Numbered from the stretch's first letter, positions 33,276 to 44,703 are shown. The stretch: DNA of 64,000 nucleotides from Odiellus spinosus (GCA_963920705.1 OY987239.1:9267504-9331503); one strand, 5' to 3'. Program-made: numbers and translations. The notes: generated by a model not told the origin, from the letters alone.

Positions 33276-36200
33276 TTAGTATGGTTTGGCGTAATTAGGG
33301 CCATTATTATTAATATTTTCGAAATACTCGAAAAGTGAGATACCGCTTAGGGTGGAATGCTCCGTACAGTCATCATAAAATATTCCGTCAAGGAAGCCGT
33401 ATTCTTCCCTATACATGTCACCACTCTCAGTTTCCATTGAGTTCTCGCATCTAAAAAATACCGGAACTTAAAAGTATTGCTTCAAAGTAAGAGAGAATGC
33501 AGCCTAATCCATCAATAAAAGGTTAACAAAACCAATATCAAGAAGGATCAGATAAGGAGAGGAAAAGTGGGGCTGCGTTGAGTTAGAGAGAGAAGAGCCA
33601 ACCTCCCACTCGGGTGGAAAGGGGGGATAGGAAATTCTCGAGGTAAACTGTTGTCACGTGGTCGCTAGCTAGCGCGTCTCATAAAGGATTCGTTTTACCC
33701 ACATGACAACAATTTACCACGAAGCATCTCTACCCCCGTCTGTCCCCCGTTCTCCCAGAGTGGGAGTTTAGGCCGACGCAGTAGGAGCCGCGCCGTTCCC
33801 ACTTTTCCTCTCCTTATCTGATCCTTCTTGCCAATATTAAACTATAAATAAATTTAAAACTTACCCGGAAAATAGGCTTAGCGGGATTCATAGAGATCAG
33901 CTGAATTACCTCCGTGTAAAGTATATAGCGACCAATGAGCGATGGCCCGTCGTTCGCGCGAGATCTCCACGAGATTTACGATCGCGTTCGATTGGTCGCT
34001 AGACCTTATACGCGAGGAAATCAGGATCTCCATGAATCCAGCTAAGCCTATTTTCTGGGTAAGTTTTAAATTTATTTCTAGTTTAATCTTTGTTCGTAAA
34101 TGTTTTCGCTAGTGGATTAGGACTAAAAAACACTTGTTACGCTGCATTCTCCCTTTAAGAGAAAAAAACAAAAAATTAATAGATAATCGGATTAAGTGGG
34201 TTTAAAGGGATTATCTGCGAGTTTCAAATCCCCTTTAAAGTCGCCTTCTTTTCTAGCTTAGCAGACGACGTTGTACACAACAAATTGTACAGTCAAAGCT
34301 AGGCCGCGTGCGTAAGGGAAAAGCATTTTAAAGGGGCAAGTTTCAGAGCAGATAGGGCCTTTAATTAAATTTGGTTAATTTAATGCAAAATAATATTTAT
34401 AGAATAACTGACAACGTATGAAAGACTGTAACCAGTTAAGTAATCACGTAATCAAGTATTAATTGTTAAGTTGTTTTCCGATTATTAGCACCTAAAGTTT
34501 TTCAGTTATAGCATTTTAAAGTAGACATACAAATTGATCTTACGCCAAGCTCGCGAATATAAATCTTCAGAAATAAAAACAAATCTGAGTCTGTTTTTAC
34601 ATACGCGCTACGAGAAATTCAATGTTCATTTCAATGTGCTTCCGTAGAATAACGAATGAGACCGGCTTACCCAATGAGGTCCAAGTTGGAAAATTCCATT
34701 ATAATTCAACCAAATAACCCGAATTAAACAAAAGGGGACCAAAATCTAAAATGCCTTTGGTACACTTTTGTTGAATTCAGGTTATTCGTCTATTTGGTCA
34801 AATTCCTATGGAATTTTCCATTTTGGACAATACTTGACCAAATTAGCTTTTTCCTTATTGTGAAAGCCGGGAGCACATTGACGAATTCGAAATGATGAGT
34901 TATCACAATAGATGGCGCGCCTTTGCACCTATCCACGTATTACACCCGTTGCTATGGGAAACGCGTCGAGTTTCGAAGCGAGAGGAGAGGGGTTACCGCC
35001 TAGTTTGTCTCTCTCGTCATAGCTTAGCCAATCAGAATATGATCTCTTAACAGTAGAAGTAAAATCGACATCACGCGTATGTAAAAATATTCTCCCAATT
35101 TCTTTAAATTTCTTGTGATTAAATTCGCGAGCTTGGTGGGGGATCAAATTGTCAAGGACCGAATCGAGTCAGCTAGGGTGTCTACTGTAAATGATGATTA
35201 ACGTATTCTTTAAAGAGGCTAAATTTATTTTATGGTAGGCTTAATTATTTTTTATAATACTTACAGTATTATGTTTTTGCCTTTCACGTAATCTGCTAAG
35301 CCATAGGGATCTTGTTGGTACAACTTCTGCAACTGAGCTTTACTGATTTGGTACTCAGGCCCGGAAAGTCCACTGGTCTGTTGGAAATAATCATCATAAT
35401 TGTTTCTTGGATTGGACGCCGAGGCAACTTGCCACAGACCTTTAATCAAAGTCAAAATAAATTTAAGACCCATAGAAATTTTAATTAAAAATTGCTTTGA
35501 TCGAAATAATAGCAATGGCAAGAATAGTGTTAATAGATAAATATATAAAAGCTCAGTTGGGCTTGATCAATTTGTTAGTTTAGTGGCCGCGTCACTGCAG
35601 ACGTCACTCATCCCCTAGAGTTCCGGATGTAAAAAGAGCGCAGGCGCGGAGAAAGCAGGCGTTAAGCTTGAGAGTAAAACTAGAGATCTTTAGAATTTTG
35701 TCATTCTGACTGCGGGCGCCGTGCTTCTGCGCAAGAAACGTCACAGGTGACGACGACGCTAAACTTACGAAAAATAACTCCTCCCTTTTAAATATTTATC
35801 TATTTTTACTCGAAACATTTGTTATTTGTGAAAGGGTTGACTGAATTGTACTGATTTCAAAATTTCTGTCCTTTCTGAATTTCAATAAAAATTATATATG
35901 TACGTTCCCAGATCCAGATGTAGTTTAATATCTGCCCATTTTAAGTTTCAATATATGTTACAAATAACCTTGCCGTCTAGTTGGGCTGCCCAACTGGTTT
36001 TAAATTAATACGTGTACCTTTCAAGAATTAAGTGATATAAAAATCATACAAAGATGAATAAAACTGGTTTTGTACGCGCATTAAAATCAAATATCCGCTT
36101 AATTATCGCTTTAACAATCACTGTTCCGCTGATACAAAATTAAATTTTCCCTTCTTTAAAAGAACGCGAGTCTCTAAGCCACCGCGTGAAGTTAAGGTAA

Positions 36201-36344
36201 CTTTTCCTCCTATTCTACGTTGAAAGTTGGATGACAAATAGCAAAGTTTCGCCGACTGGCAGAACTTAATAATAGTATAAGTTATCCGTTTAACTCACCG
36301 AAAACGGTCATAGCAAATAGAATATTCATATTTTTTACTCTCAT
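33276..36344 (-). CDS. Small secreted protein, paralogue A (unknown function)
   Basis: Three exons on the minus strand: 36344-36299, 35439-35265 and 33450-33276 (396 nt, 131 residues; intron phases 1 and 2). Residues 1-23 form a signal peptide split by intron 1 (MRVKNMNILFAMTVFG then LWQVASA), with ASA as a plausible cleavage site. The mature part is polar and Tyr/Asn/Gln-rich (NNYDDYFQQ, LYQQDPYGLADY). The last exon begins CENSMETESGDM and has two cysteines 27 residues apart (Cys75, Cys102). The gene at 39273-42292 has the same exon phases and a matching last exon, so the structure is well supported. I do not recognise the family. A longer open frame starting from a TTG at 35521 reads through the intron 1 acceptor and is not used here. 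Confidence 0.75.
33497..34165. mobile_element. MITE-B copy split by MITE-E
   Basis: MITE-B landmarks on both sides of 33539-33830: GAGAATGCAGCCTAATCCAT at the left; AATAGGCTTAGCGGGATTCA, then the AGCGACCAATGAGCG core and its complement, ending GCTGCATTCTCCCTTTAAG at the right. It lies in intron 2 and the 3' part of paralogue A. Confidence 0.75.
33539..33830. mobile_element. MITE-E copy 1, nested in MITE-B
   Basis: Ends CAAGAAGGATCAGATAAGG and its complement CCTTATCTGATCCTTCTTG. Perfect 7-bp duplication CCAATAT at 33532-33538 and 33831-33837. The duplicated sequence belongs to the host MITE-B (CAAATATTAAAC in other copies). Confidence 0.93.
34180..34680. other. Intron sequence of paralogue A without recognised features
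   Basis: Inside intron 2 of the minus-strand secreted-protein gene. No exon or transposon terminus is apparent. Confidence 0.4.
34685..34829. repeat. Short palindromic repeat
   Basis: TTGGAAAATTCCATTATAAT...AACCCGAATTAAACAAAAGG pairs with CTTTTGTTGAATTCAGG...ATGGAATTTTCCATTTTGG. Small inverted-repeat element of about 145 bp. Confidence 0.65.
34875..35010. repeat. Reverse-complement relative of the insert at 5909-6080
   Basis: Shares, on the opposite strand, AATAGATGGCGCGCC, CCTATCCACGTATTACACCC and GTTGCTATGGGAAACGCG with 5909-6080. No target duplication worked out here. Confidence 0.55.
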
Positions 36345-36393
36345 TTTGTTATAGTTTGAAATGTATTTGCTAAACTTGTGGCATCAGCGGGGC

Positions 36394-36405
36394 TTTTTAT
36401 ATAAA
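36394..36405 (-). promoter_or_regulatory. TATA box of secreted-protein paralogue A
   Basis: TTTATATAAAAAGC on the minus strand, about 50-60 bp upstream of the start codon at 36344. It supports 36344 rather than 35473 as the gene start. Confidence 0.65.
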
Positions 36406-36756
36406 TCCGTCAAAATTACGCGAAAGCGTGGATGTTAACCTTCGTACCGTATCATGCAATTAGGACATAGCCTGGATAATAATTTGACATATATTTATTA
36501 TTTAGGCTCGGAAATATGTATATTTGCTCGCTAAAGCATGTGGTGGAATTTCACGAATCTATATCATAAAATCTATGGTTTTTGATATCATAAGTAACAT
36601 AAATACCTAAGTATATGACAATTAAAATGATGTTTTAATTCTTGTGTTTCTTAAAATGTGCTTAAAACTGTCGCTGTAATTTTTTTCTATGACATGTATA
36701 TCTTGAAACTATAATTAACAATCTTTCCGGAAATACTACGCAATTTATATTTGAAG

Positions 36757-37289
36757 TAGAGCTCGGAATCGGATCGATCCATTATCTTCCGTTATTCGTA
36801 TATTTTCAGATATTTTATTTTCGGATAAATTGTTCGTAATTAAAAAAATGAAATTTGTAAATTCGTATAATTGTTAAATGTTTAAGATTTACCCGAAGAT
36901 AAGCGTTTGGCGCTTTATCTACGAACAATTACTCGTTTTCAACACGTATAACGATGGATAAGAAAATTCACGTTTCCAGAATTAGTCTAAAATATAAGAA
37001 AAAATTTCAAAATTGACTTTTAATTCGAAGAATATAAATAATACGACGAAACTAAGATTTTAAATCATCTTTTTATTCGTTATTTTTCACGAAAATAAAT
37101 TTTGAATGTTTTTTTATCCGAACGTATAACGCGGATAATATTCTAAGATAAGGCCATTTTTGGATAAAAACGGATACGGATTAGGTTTTTTTTTTTACTT
37201 TATCTACGAATAATTTAACTCGAATGAAAAATAGTTTATTTTTAATCAAACAATCTAATAAATAAAAATTATACGAATTCCGATTTCTA
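36757..37289. mobile_element. MITE-G copy (about 530 bp)
   Basis: Left end TAGAGCTCGGAATCGGATCG, right end ATTATACGAATTCCGA. Interior landmarks CGTATAACGATGGATAAG and CCGAACGTATAACGCGGATA. The family recurs at 37830, 38655, 41758, 43112, 45053, 51178 and 58908. Confidence 0.7.
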
Positions 37290-37829
37290 AACCAGGTTAT
37301 ATTTTCGCAATTCAGTTGTAGCACTTCAGTAGACCTTTTTCCTTTAATTAATGCGTCCAAGGATTAATCTAAATAATATATGTTTTTGGTTAAGTTTATC
37401 TGGGTGTATTAACCAATTTAACCTTTATTTAACCTGGTTTCTTAACTTATTCAGAGTCAATGTGCCGAATACCGCGCTGGTTTATTTTATTTTAACATGG
37501 AAAAGGCCTAGCTATTTCTCTTGTAATGTTACTATCTTGTTTTCCACCTAGCAAAGCATGTTAAAATATCTTTTGACCTACTAACACGCGCTTTTAACAA
37601 GAAAAGTTTTAGATTTATAGTTCACGCTATTACCTTGTGCTGCATAAAGTCCATTTTCTATTGAACTAGTTCATAAGAAAATCATGTCAAAATTTTGATT
37701 AATAACGAAACTTTTAGGTTAATAGGTGAATATTTTCGACTAACGCGTTATAGTTCTCAGCGTTTCGATACAATTATCTACAAATTTTAAGATTACTTAA
37801 AATTAAACCTTATTATTTAAACAAATTGC
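37290..37829. other. Intergenic region without recognised features
   Basis: Upstream of paralogue A on its own strand. A short plus-strand open frame (37351-37551) has no family hallmark. Nothing else seen. Confidence 0.4.
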
Positions 37830-37841
37830 TCGTGTTCAAAC

Positions 37842-38178
37842 CAGAAGCCGATGAAACCCTCCTTTGAAGTCTATTACTCCCTGGTCTTGTCTACCCCTCT
37901 CTGTATGGGTTAGTTTCAAAAAGCGCGATTCGTACGCCTCCTAACGGTAGATATTTTCGGAGCGGGAGTTCGACGAGCGAATATCTCTAGCAGCCTCGGA
38001 GTTCGTCAAAAAACGTCGTCGTTTGTGGAGAGAGAGAATTTCCATTTTTCCGTTGACAGGGGGGTGTGAAGTAGGACCCCTCCGATCTCGGAAAATTGTG
38101 AATTTTACCCATACAGAGAGGAGCGCTATATGGAACATTAGAGTAGTAGACTTCAAAGGAGGGTTTCATCGGCTTCTG
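37842..38178. mobile_element. MITE-A copy 8, nested in a MITE-G fragment
   Basis: Target duplication TTCAAAC at 37835-37841 and 38179-38185. The right flank continues as MITE-G (CGTATAACGATGGATAAG), so the host site is a MITE-G remnant (about 37830-38372). Confidence 0.93.
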
Positions 38179-38379
38179 TTCAAACGTATAACGATGGATA
38201 AGAAAATTCATGTTTCCAGAATTAGTCTAAAATATAAGAAATAATATTTCAAATTGACTTTTAATTCGAAGAATATAAATAAAACGACGAAACTAAGATT
38301 TTAAATCATCTTTTTATTCGTTAATTTTCACGAAAATAAATTTTGAATGTTTTTTTATCCGAACGTATAGTTCAAATTT

Positions 38380-38600
38380 AGAAACAGGGGGTGTTCAGGA
38401 ATGGAATCGAGGTGTTCAGGAATGGAATCGAGGTGTTCAGAAATAGAAGTCGCTAATGCCGTTTTTAAAATTGCATCTGCGTTAAAAATACGCGTCATTG
38501 AATAATGAAAACTGGCGCAACGGATCCGCAACTATTCAAACTTGATATTATATACTTAACTTCGTCGTTAAAAATTCCATAGAAATTGAGATCTCAGATA
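38380..38600. repeat. Dispersed repeat with short direct repeats
   Basis: GTGTTCAGGAATGGAATCGA is repeated in tandem, followed by GAAATAGAAGTCGCTAATGC. It is related to 17400-17590 inside the hAT element at 16878. Confidence 0.6.
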
Positions 38601-38654
38601 TCTTAAAAAGTGGTCCAGAGATAGGCCTAGTTCCCGCTTTTTAAGTAAACATTA

Positions 38655-39180
38655 AAAACGTTCGGAGTTCGTATCATTTTTATTAATTGGATACAATCTA
38701 TTAAATTCTGATGTATATTATCTATTTCGTTAAAAATAGACTATTTTTCATTCGAATTAACTTATTCGAAGATAAAGTAAAAAACGTAATCCATATCTGT
38801 TTTTATCCAAAAATGGCCTTATCTTAGAATATTATCCGCGTTATACGTTCGGATAAAAAACATTCAAAATTTATTTTTGTGAAAAATAACGAAAAAATGA
38901 TTTAAAATCTTAGTTTCGTCGTTTTATTTATATTCTTCGAATTTAAAAGTCAATTTGAAATATTTTTCTTATATTTTAGACTAATTCTGGCTGGAAACGT
39001 GAATTTCTTAATTATCCATCGTTATACGTTTGAAAACGAGTAATTTGTAGGTAGATAAAGCGGCGAAGGCTTATCTTCGGGTAAACCTTTTAACAATTAT
39101 ACGAATATAGAAATTTCATAATTTAGTTACAAACAATTTATCCTAAAATAAAATATCTATAAATATTAGAATAACAATGG
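38655..39180. mobile_element. MITE-G copy (reverse orientation)
   Basis: Reads the MITE-G landmarks in reverse (TCCGCGTTATACGTTCGG, then CATCGTTATACGTTTGAAA, then CAAACAATTTATCC). It lies just downstream of secreted-protein paralogue B. Confidence 0.7.
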
Positions 39181-39272
39181 ATAAGGCTGCAAAATACAAA
39201 AGGATTATTTTACTTTCGAATTATTTTATTATTTCATACATTTTATTTTTACTATGAATATTATAATAAAAA

Positions 39273-42200
39273 TTAATAATTTTTATTTTTAGGGTATGAA
39301 ATTTTCTTAGTTCCAAGTCCAATGTTGGTAAAATAATTAAAATCGCTGCAAAGATTGGAGTTAATGTCTGAAAAAATATTAGTTTTTATGTATTCCATGT
39401 CTCCCGACTTTGTCTTCATTTTATCTGTGCACCTTTAAAATAAATTAAAATATATATTAGTAACATCGCGAAATCATGCAAAAAACTAAATACCGATTAC
39501 AAGAATTATTCAGATTTTCAGAAACTGATTGCATAGTGCTCCTTTAAAATCCTTTTTTCAGAAGCCGATGAAACCCTCCTTTGAAGTCTATTATTCCCGG
39601 GTCTTGTCTACCCCTCTCTGTATGGGTTAGTTTCAAAAAACGCGATTCGTACGCCTCCTAACGGTAGATATTTTCGGAGCGGGAGTTCGTCCAGCGAATA
39701 TCTCTAGCAGCCTCGGAGTTCGTCAAAAAAACGTCGTCGTTTGTGGAGAGAGAGAATTTCCAATTTTCCGTAGACAGGGTGTATGAAGTAGGACCCTTCC
39801 GATCTCGTAAAATTGGGAATTTTACCCATACAGAGAGGAGCGCTATATCGAACATTAGAGTAGTAGACTTCAAAGGAGGGTTTCATCTACTTCTGCCATA
39901 TCTATACCTTGTCAAAATTGACCGACTTTAAGGCGGTACCTATTATCAAGCGAACCGTAAATGCTATCAGTTTTCACTTAAATTTGAATTTAAATCTTTA
40001 GTTCATAATGTAATTTTGATAATTCTAACGCGAGAGATTAACGAATCTTCTTTAAAAATAACATATCGAAATTTTATAATATCACTCAGACTTAGTTCGT
40101 GGTTTAATTTGTCAATTTTCATTTAATTTTTCTTTGTTTTACGCGCAAACTCACAGATGTCGCCACAATAGAACCTATTATCTTAGACTCGTCACCTTCT
40201 GGCCCCTAAATCAGTGCCATCTCGTGTTTTTTCATCGTACTAAATAACCCTTTGCTATCGCATTTACATCGGTGATAAACTGTCAGCAACGCCATCTATA
40301 TTTTATCAAAGAAAGTGCACGCGGGAAAATAAAAATTTCAAAGGATTAAATCTTGTTTTTCCAATTTTCCACTATAGAGGCGCTATTAGCCAATGATTTT
40401 GCAGACGCGTCTCTCCCGTTATAGTGGCAACCACACGTTGTAACTTCTCCTTATTCGGGTTGCCACGGTAACGCGCCACCTATCGAGAAAAAATGAAAAT
40501 CCTACACGAACTAAAGCGTGCACTGGATTTGATAAAAATATAAACCCTCGCCTTCTTGTAAAGATTACTCAATTTAGCACCAGAAGTAAATGAAACCCTC
40601 CTTTGAAGTCTACTACTCTAATGTTCGATATAGCTCCTCTCTGTATGGGTAAAATTCCCAATTTTACGAGATCGGAGGGGGTCCTACTTCATACCCCCCC
40701 TGTCTACGGAAAATTTGAAATTCTCTCTCTCCACAAACGACGACGGTTTTTTGACGAACTCCAAGGCTGCTAGAGATATTCGCTCGATGAACTCCCGCTC
40801 CGAAAACATCTACCGTTAGGAGGCGTACAAATCGCGCTTTTTGAAACTAACCCATACAGAGAGGGGTAGACAAGACCCGGGAGTAATAGACTTCAAAGGA
40901 GGGTTTCATCGGCTTCTGTTAGCACCAATAGTAAAGAACTTAGACTGTTTCGATAAAATTAAGGCTGAAATGAGCGGTTAACTCGGTAAACATGTGGAGT
41001 TTGTTAACTTAATTTCTAATACACTTATATCTACCTATGGACTTACTTAACAACATTTCCCTCTCCGTATAAACTGTCTAGATTTTTAAGATCGTCATCG
41101 CTCATATTATCGTAATCGCTTTGCGGAATGTAATATTTTTGATTATTGCCGTTGTTGCCGTTATTGTTGCCGTTAGGATAATTATTGGGAACTTGACCTC
41201 CGCTGGGATAATTATTGGGAACTTGACCTCCGCTGGGATAATTATTGGGAACTTGACCTCCGCTGGGATAATTATTGGGAGCTGGAGCTCCGTTGGGATT
41301 ATTATTGGGAACTTGACCTCCGCTGGGATTATTATTGGGAACTTGACCTCCGCTGGGATAATTATTGGGAACTTGACCTCCGCTGGAATAATTATTGGGA
41401 ACTTGACCTCCGTTGGGATTATTATTGGGAACTTGACCTCCGCTGGGATAATTATTGGGAACTTGACCTCCGCTGGGATTATTATTGGGAACTTGACCTC
41501 CGTTAGGATAATTATTGGGAGCCGGAGATCCGTTAGGATAATTATTAGGAGCTGGAGCTCCGTTAGGATAATTATTGGGAGATGGAGATCCGTTAGGATA
41601 ATTATTGGGAGCCGGAGCTCCACTGGAGTCGTAGCCTCCAGGCGTATTACTGGGAACTGGAATTCCACTGACCCCAGACCAATCTTAAAAAAAACAAACA
41701 AAAAAAACACACAATTTAAAATCATTATTACCGTGAACGTTATGTTAATTCAAAATTGATTTTCGTGAAAAATAACGAATAAAAAGATGATTTAAAATCT
41801 TAGTTTCGTTGTTTTATTTATATTCTTCGAATTAAAAGGCAATTTGAAATTTTTTCTTATATTTTAGACTAATTCTGGCTGGAAACGTGAATTTCTTATC
41901 CATCGTTATACGTTTGAAAACGAGTAATTTGTAGATAGATAAAGCGGCGAAGGCTTATCTTCGGGTAAACCTTTTAACAATTATACGAATATTTAAATTT
42001 CATTGTTTTAGTTACAAACAATTTATCCGAAAATAAAATATATCTAAAAATATACGAATAACGGAAGATAATGGATCGATCCGATTCCGAGCTCTATTTA
42101 GGAACCTTTCATCTTAGCATGATTTGATTTAACTCTCATTAAAATATGAGATTACAATCGGACAAGTTAGTAATAACTGGTCAAAGGTTAACGAGGCTAT

Positions 42201-42292
42201 CGACTAGGATTATTATTTCGATGTGAAAACTCACCAACAAGCTGCAAAGCAATGCAAAGTAAAACGGCAAAGGTTACTGTCAATGAAGTCAT
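39273..42292 (-). CDS. Secreted repeat protein, paralogue B (unknown function)
   Basis: Three exons on the minus strand: 42292-42235, 41683-41047 and 39432-39273 (855 nt, 284 residues; phases 1 and 2 as in paralogue A). Signal peptide MTSLTVTFAVLLCIALQLV in exon 1. Exon 2 encodes about 15 copies of a 10-residue repeat in two flavours, PSGGQVPNNY and PNG(S/A)PAPNNY, followed by NGNNNGNNGNN and an acidic segment (YDNMSDDDLKNLDSLYGEG). Exon 2 ends at a perfect GTAAGT donor. Exon 3 begins CTDKMKTKSGDM, closely matching CENSMETESGDM of paralogue A, and keeps the second cysteine at the same spacing (Cys233, Cys260). Low-complexity Pro/Asn/Gly/Tyr repeats suggest an extracellular structural or adhesive material, but that is inference. 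Intron 2 hosts two MITE-A copies and intron 1 a MITE-G. Confidence 0.82.
39559..39894. mobile_element. MITE-A copy 9
   Basis: Ends CAGAAGCCGATG and CATCTACTTCTG. No matching 7-bp flanks found. It lies in intron 2 of paralogue B. Confidence 0.85.
39900..40580. other. Intron 2 of paralogue B, non-repetitive part
   Basis: No additional exon seen on either strand. A plus-strand AAAATATAAACCC at about 40535 resembles a TATA element, but no start exon follows. Confidence 0.35.
40581..40918. mobile_element. MITE-A copy 10
   Basis: Target duplication TTAGCAC at 40574-40580 and 40919-40925. Ends CAGAAGTAAATG and CATCGGCTTCTG, so one terminus has diverged. Confidence 0.92.
41175..41640 (-). repeat. 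30-bp coding minisatellite in secreted paralogue B
   Basis: About 15 in-frame 30-bp units (minus strand CCCAGCGGAGGTCAAGTTCC and the variant beginning CCTAACGGAGCTCC), each encoding ten residues. Substitutions are mostly confined to unit type, consistent with unequal exchange within a coding exon. Confidence 0.9.
41758..42098. mobile_element. MITE-G copy in intron 1 of paralogue B
   Basis: Reverse-oriented MITE-G from TTTCGTGAAAAATAACG to CGGATCG..CCGAGCTCTA, truncated at the left. Confidence 0.7.
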
Positions 42293-42340
42293 CGTTGTTC
42301 TTTGTTAAAAATTAACACCACGATTGGAAAATTACCGCCT

Positions 42341-42349
42341 TTTATATAG
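42341..42349 (-). promoter_or_regulatory. TATA box of secreted-protein paralogue B
   Basis: GCTATATAAAAGGC on the minus strand, about 50 bp upstream of the ATG at 42292, the same arrangement as paralogue A. Confidence 0.7.
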
Positions 42350-42685
42350 CAATTTTATTGGTAATTTATCAACCAAAATGAAGCTAAAGTGTATGAACTC
42401 TACGAAACAGTTTTACCCACTAGGCATATGTCTCCCTTTTCAGCGTATTACTTCATTGGTTTTGATCAAAAACTCTAGAAATCAAATCGAAAGCTGTTGT
42501 TTGACCCTGTTACCATATCTAGTTCATGCTCTTATTTGTAGAAACGGATTCTCATTGGGTGTTCTAGAATACGTTCATTTGATTCAGCATTCAATATAAG
42601 TCATATTCCACCAGGCTGTTAATTTAATATTTATTGATAAGTAGCTCTATACTCAATACAGTTAAATAGGGGACATAAGTATTAT

Positions 42686-43022
42686 CAGAAGCCAATGAAA
42701 CCCTCCTTTGAAGTCTATTACTCCCGGGTATTGTCTACCCCTCTCTGTATGGGTTAGTTTCAAAAAGCGCGATTCGTACGCCTCCTAACGGTAGATATTT
42801 TCGGAGCGGGAGTTCGTCGAGCGAATATCTCTAGCAGCCTTGGAGTTCGTCAAAAAAACGTCGTCGTTTGTGGAGAGAGAGAATTTCCAATTTTCCGTAG
42901 ACAGGGGGTATGAAGTAGGACCCCTCCGATCTCGTAAAATTGGGAATTTTACCCATACAGAGAGGAGCGCTATATGGAACTTTAGAGTAGTAGTCTTCAA
43001 AGGAGGGTTTCATCTACTTCTG
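42686..43022. mobile_element. MITE-A copy 11
   Basis: Target duplication GTATTAT at 42679-42685 and 43023-43029. Ends CAGAAGCCAATG and CATCTACTTCTG. Confidence 0.92.
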
Positions 43023-43111
43023 GTATTATGTGGATATTGGACTCCACATATTAATTTATAACTGTGTTATTTTCTTTCAAATTAATCTGCTACTAAAAAG
43101 GTCTAGCGTTA

Positions 43112-43513
43112 TTAGAGCTCGGAATCGGATCGATCCATTATCTTCCGTTATTCGTATATTTTCAGATATTTTATTTTCGGATAAATTGTTTGTAACTAAA
43201 ACAATGAAATTTCTATATTCGTATAATTGTTAAAAGGTTTACCCGAAGATAAGCCTTCGCCGCTTTATTTACCTACAAATTACTCGTTTTCAAACGTATA
43301 ACGATGGATAAGAAAATTCTCATTTCCAGCCAGAATTAGTCTAAAATATAAGAAAATATTTCAAATTGACTTTTAATTCGAAGAATATAAATAAAACGAC
43401 GAAACTAAGATTTTAAATCATCTTTTTATTCGTTATTTTTCACGAAAATAAATTTTGAATGTTTTTTATCCGAACGAATAACGCGGATAATATTCTAAGA
43501 TAAGGCCATTTTA
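43112..43513. mobile_element. MITE-G copy, right-truncated
   Basis: Starts GAGCTCGGAATCGGATCG and ends within GATAAGGCCATTTT. Confidence 0.7.
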
Positions 43514-43860
43514 CATTAATTTACAACGAACCTAAGATTTCAGGAAGGCCAGACTTTCTATATTTCCTATATTTTTAATGCCTTCATGTAAATTGAAGGT
43601 TTTCTCCTATATTTTCCTATTTTATCACTCATTTATTCATTTTCAAATAAAAGTATAATTTAAAACTACTCGATAAATGGTAAAAATGTTAAATCAACGC
43701 ATATTAAAAGATATCCTATTTTTTTTCCAATGAATTCGCCTTAAATTTCCAATTTATTCCCTTAACCCCTGATTTTGTTACAGGCCCTGATACTAACCAC
43801 ATTTGTTTCGACTTCAGTCACTAAAAGGCATTATGTTCAACCTAAGTGATTATTATTATT
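43514..43860. other. Intergenic region with a hAT-like remnant
   Basis: CCTATATTT-rich sequence at about 43555-43740 resembles the interior of the element at 9713. No gene seen. Confidence 0.4.
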
Positions 43861-43864
43861 TATT

Positions 43865-44165
43865 AAACATGTTACCAAAAAAATAGGCTTAACGGGATTC
43901 ATGGAAATTCCGAATTTTCTCGCGTATAAGATCTAGCGACCAATAAGCGATGGCCCGTCGTTCACGCGAGATCTCCACGAGACTTATAATCGCGTTCGAT
44001 TGGTCGCTAGACCTTATACGGGAGGAAAACAGCATCTCCATGAATCCAGCTAAGCCTTAAAACTTATTTCTGGTTTAATATCTGTTAGTAAATTTTTTCA
44101 CTATTTAAAATATAAGAAATCGATAAAAAAAGTCACTTGTTGGTAGGCTGCATTCTCCCTTTTAA
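43865..44165. mobile_element. MITE-B copy
   Basis: AATAGGCTTAACGGGATTCA at the left, then AGCGACCAATAAGCG and its complement GATTGGTCGCTAGACC, ending GCTGCATTCTCCC. Confidence 0.7.
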
Positions 44166-44179
44166 GAATTAACAAACGG

Positions 44180-44300
44180 GGTTGCCACAGGTCAGGGAAA
44201 ACAGGGAAAAGTCAGGGAATTTGAAAATGAACCAAAAAAAGTCAGGGAATTTTAAGATATTTAAAAAAGTCAGAGAAAAGTCAGGGAATTTTAAGATAAC
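44180..44300. repeat. GTCAGGGAATTTT tandem-like repeat
   Basis: Several spaced copies of AAAGTCAGGGAATTTTAAGA. Related AAAAGTCAGGGAAA fragments occur in the IR introns at about 5441, 18458 and 25299. Confidence 0.5.
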
Positions 44301-44360
44301 TGTTCCTTTGCGGGTTTGACCTCAACGAAGCAATTGTCCATTTAAAGGGATTAGCTGTAT

Positions 44361-44696
44361 CAGAAGTAGATGAAACCCTCCTTTGAAGTCTACTACTCTA
44401 ATGTTCGATATAGCGCTCCTCTCTGTATGGGTAAAATTCCCAATTTTACGAGATCGGAGGGGTCCTACTTCATACCCCCTGTCTACGGAAAATTGGAAAT
44501 TTTCTCTCTCCACAAACGACGACGTTTTTTGACGAACTCCAAGGCTGCTAGAGATATTCGCTCGACGAACTCCCGCTCCGAAAATATCTACCGTTAGGAG
44601 GCGTACGAATCGCGCTTTTTGAAACTAACCCATACAGAGAGGGGTAGACAAGACCAGGGAGTAATAGACTTCAAAGGAGGGTTTCATCTACTTCTG
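44361..44696. mobile_element. MITE-A copy 12
   Basis: Target duplication GCTGTAT at 44354-44360 and 44697-44703. Ends CAGAAGTAGATG and CATCTACTTCTG. Confidence 0.92.
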
Positions 44697-44703
44697 GCTG
44701 TAT

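Noticed and set aside
35261-35521. 86-residue minus frame starting MPLLLF as a complete first exon
   Set aside because: It starts at a TTG, and its N-terminal part crosses an AAAG acceptor. The exon at 36344-36299, with a TATA box, gives a better signal peptide and the same phase as paralogue B.
41102-41759. Long frames with EVKFPIIIPA (minus) and GNLTSAGIII (plus) repeats
   Set aside because: These are shadows of the spliced frame of secreted paralogue B. Only the PSGGQVPNNY frame links to a signal peptide and to a conserved last exon with correct phases.
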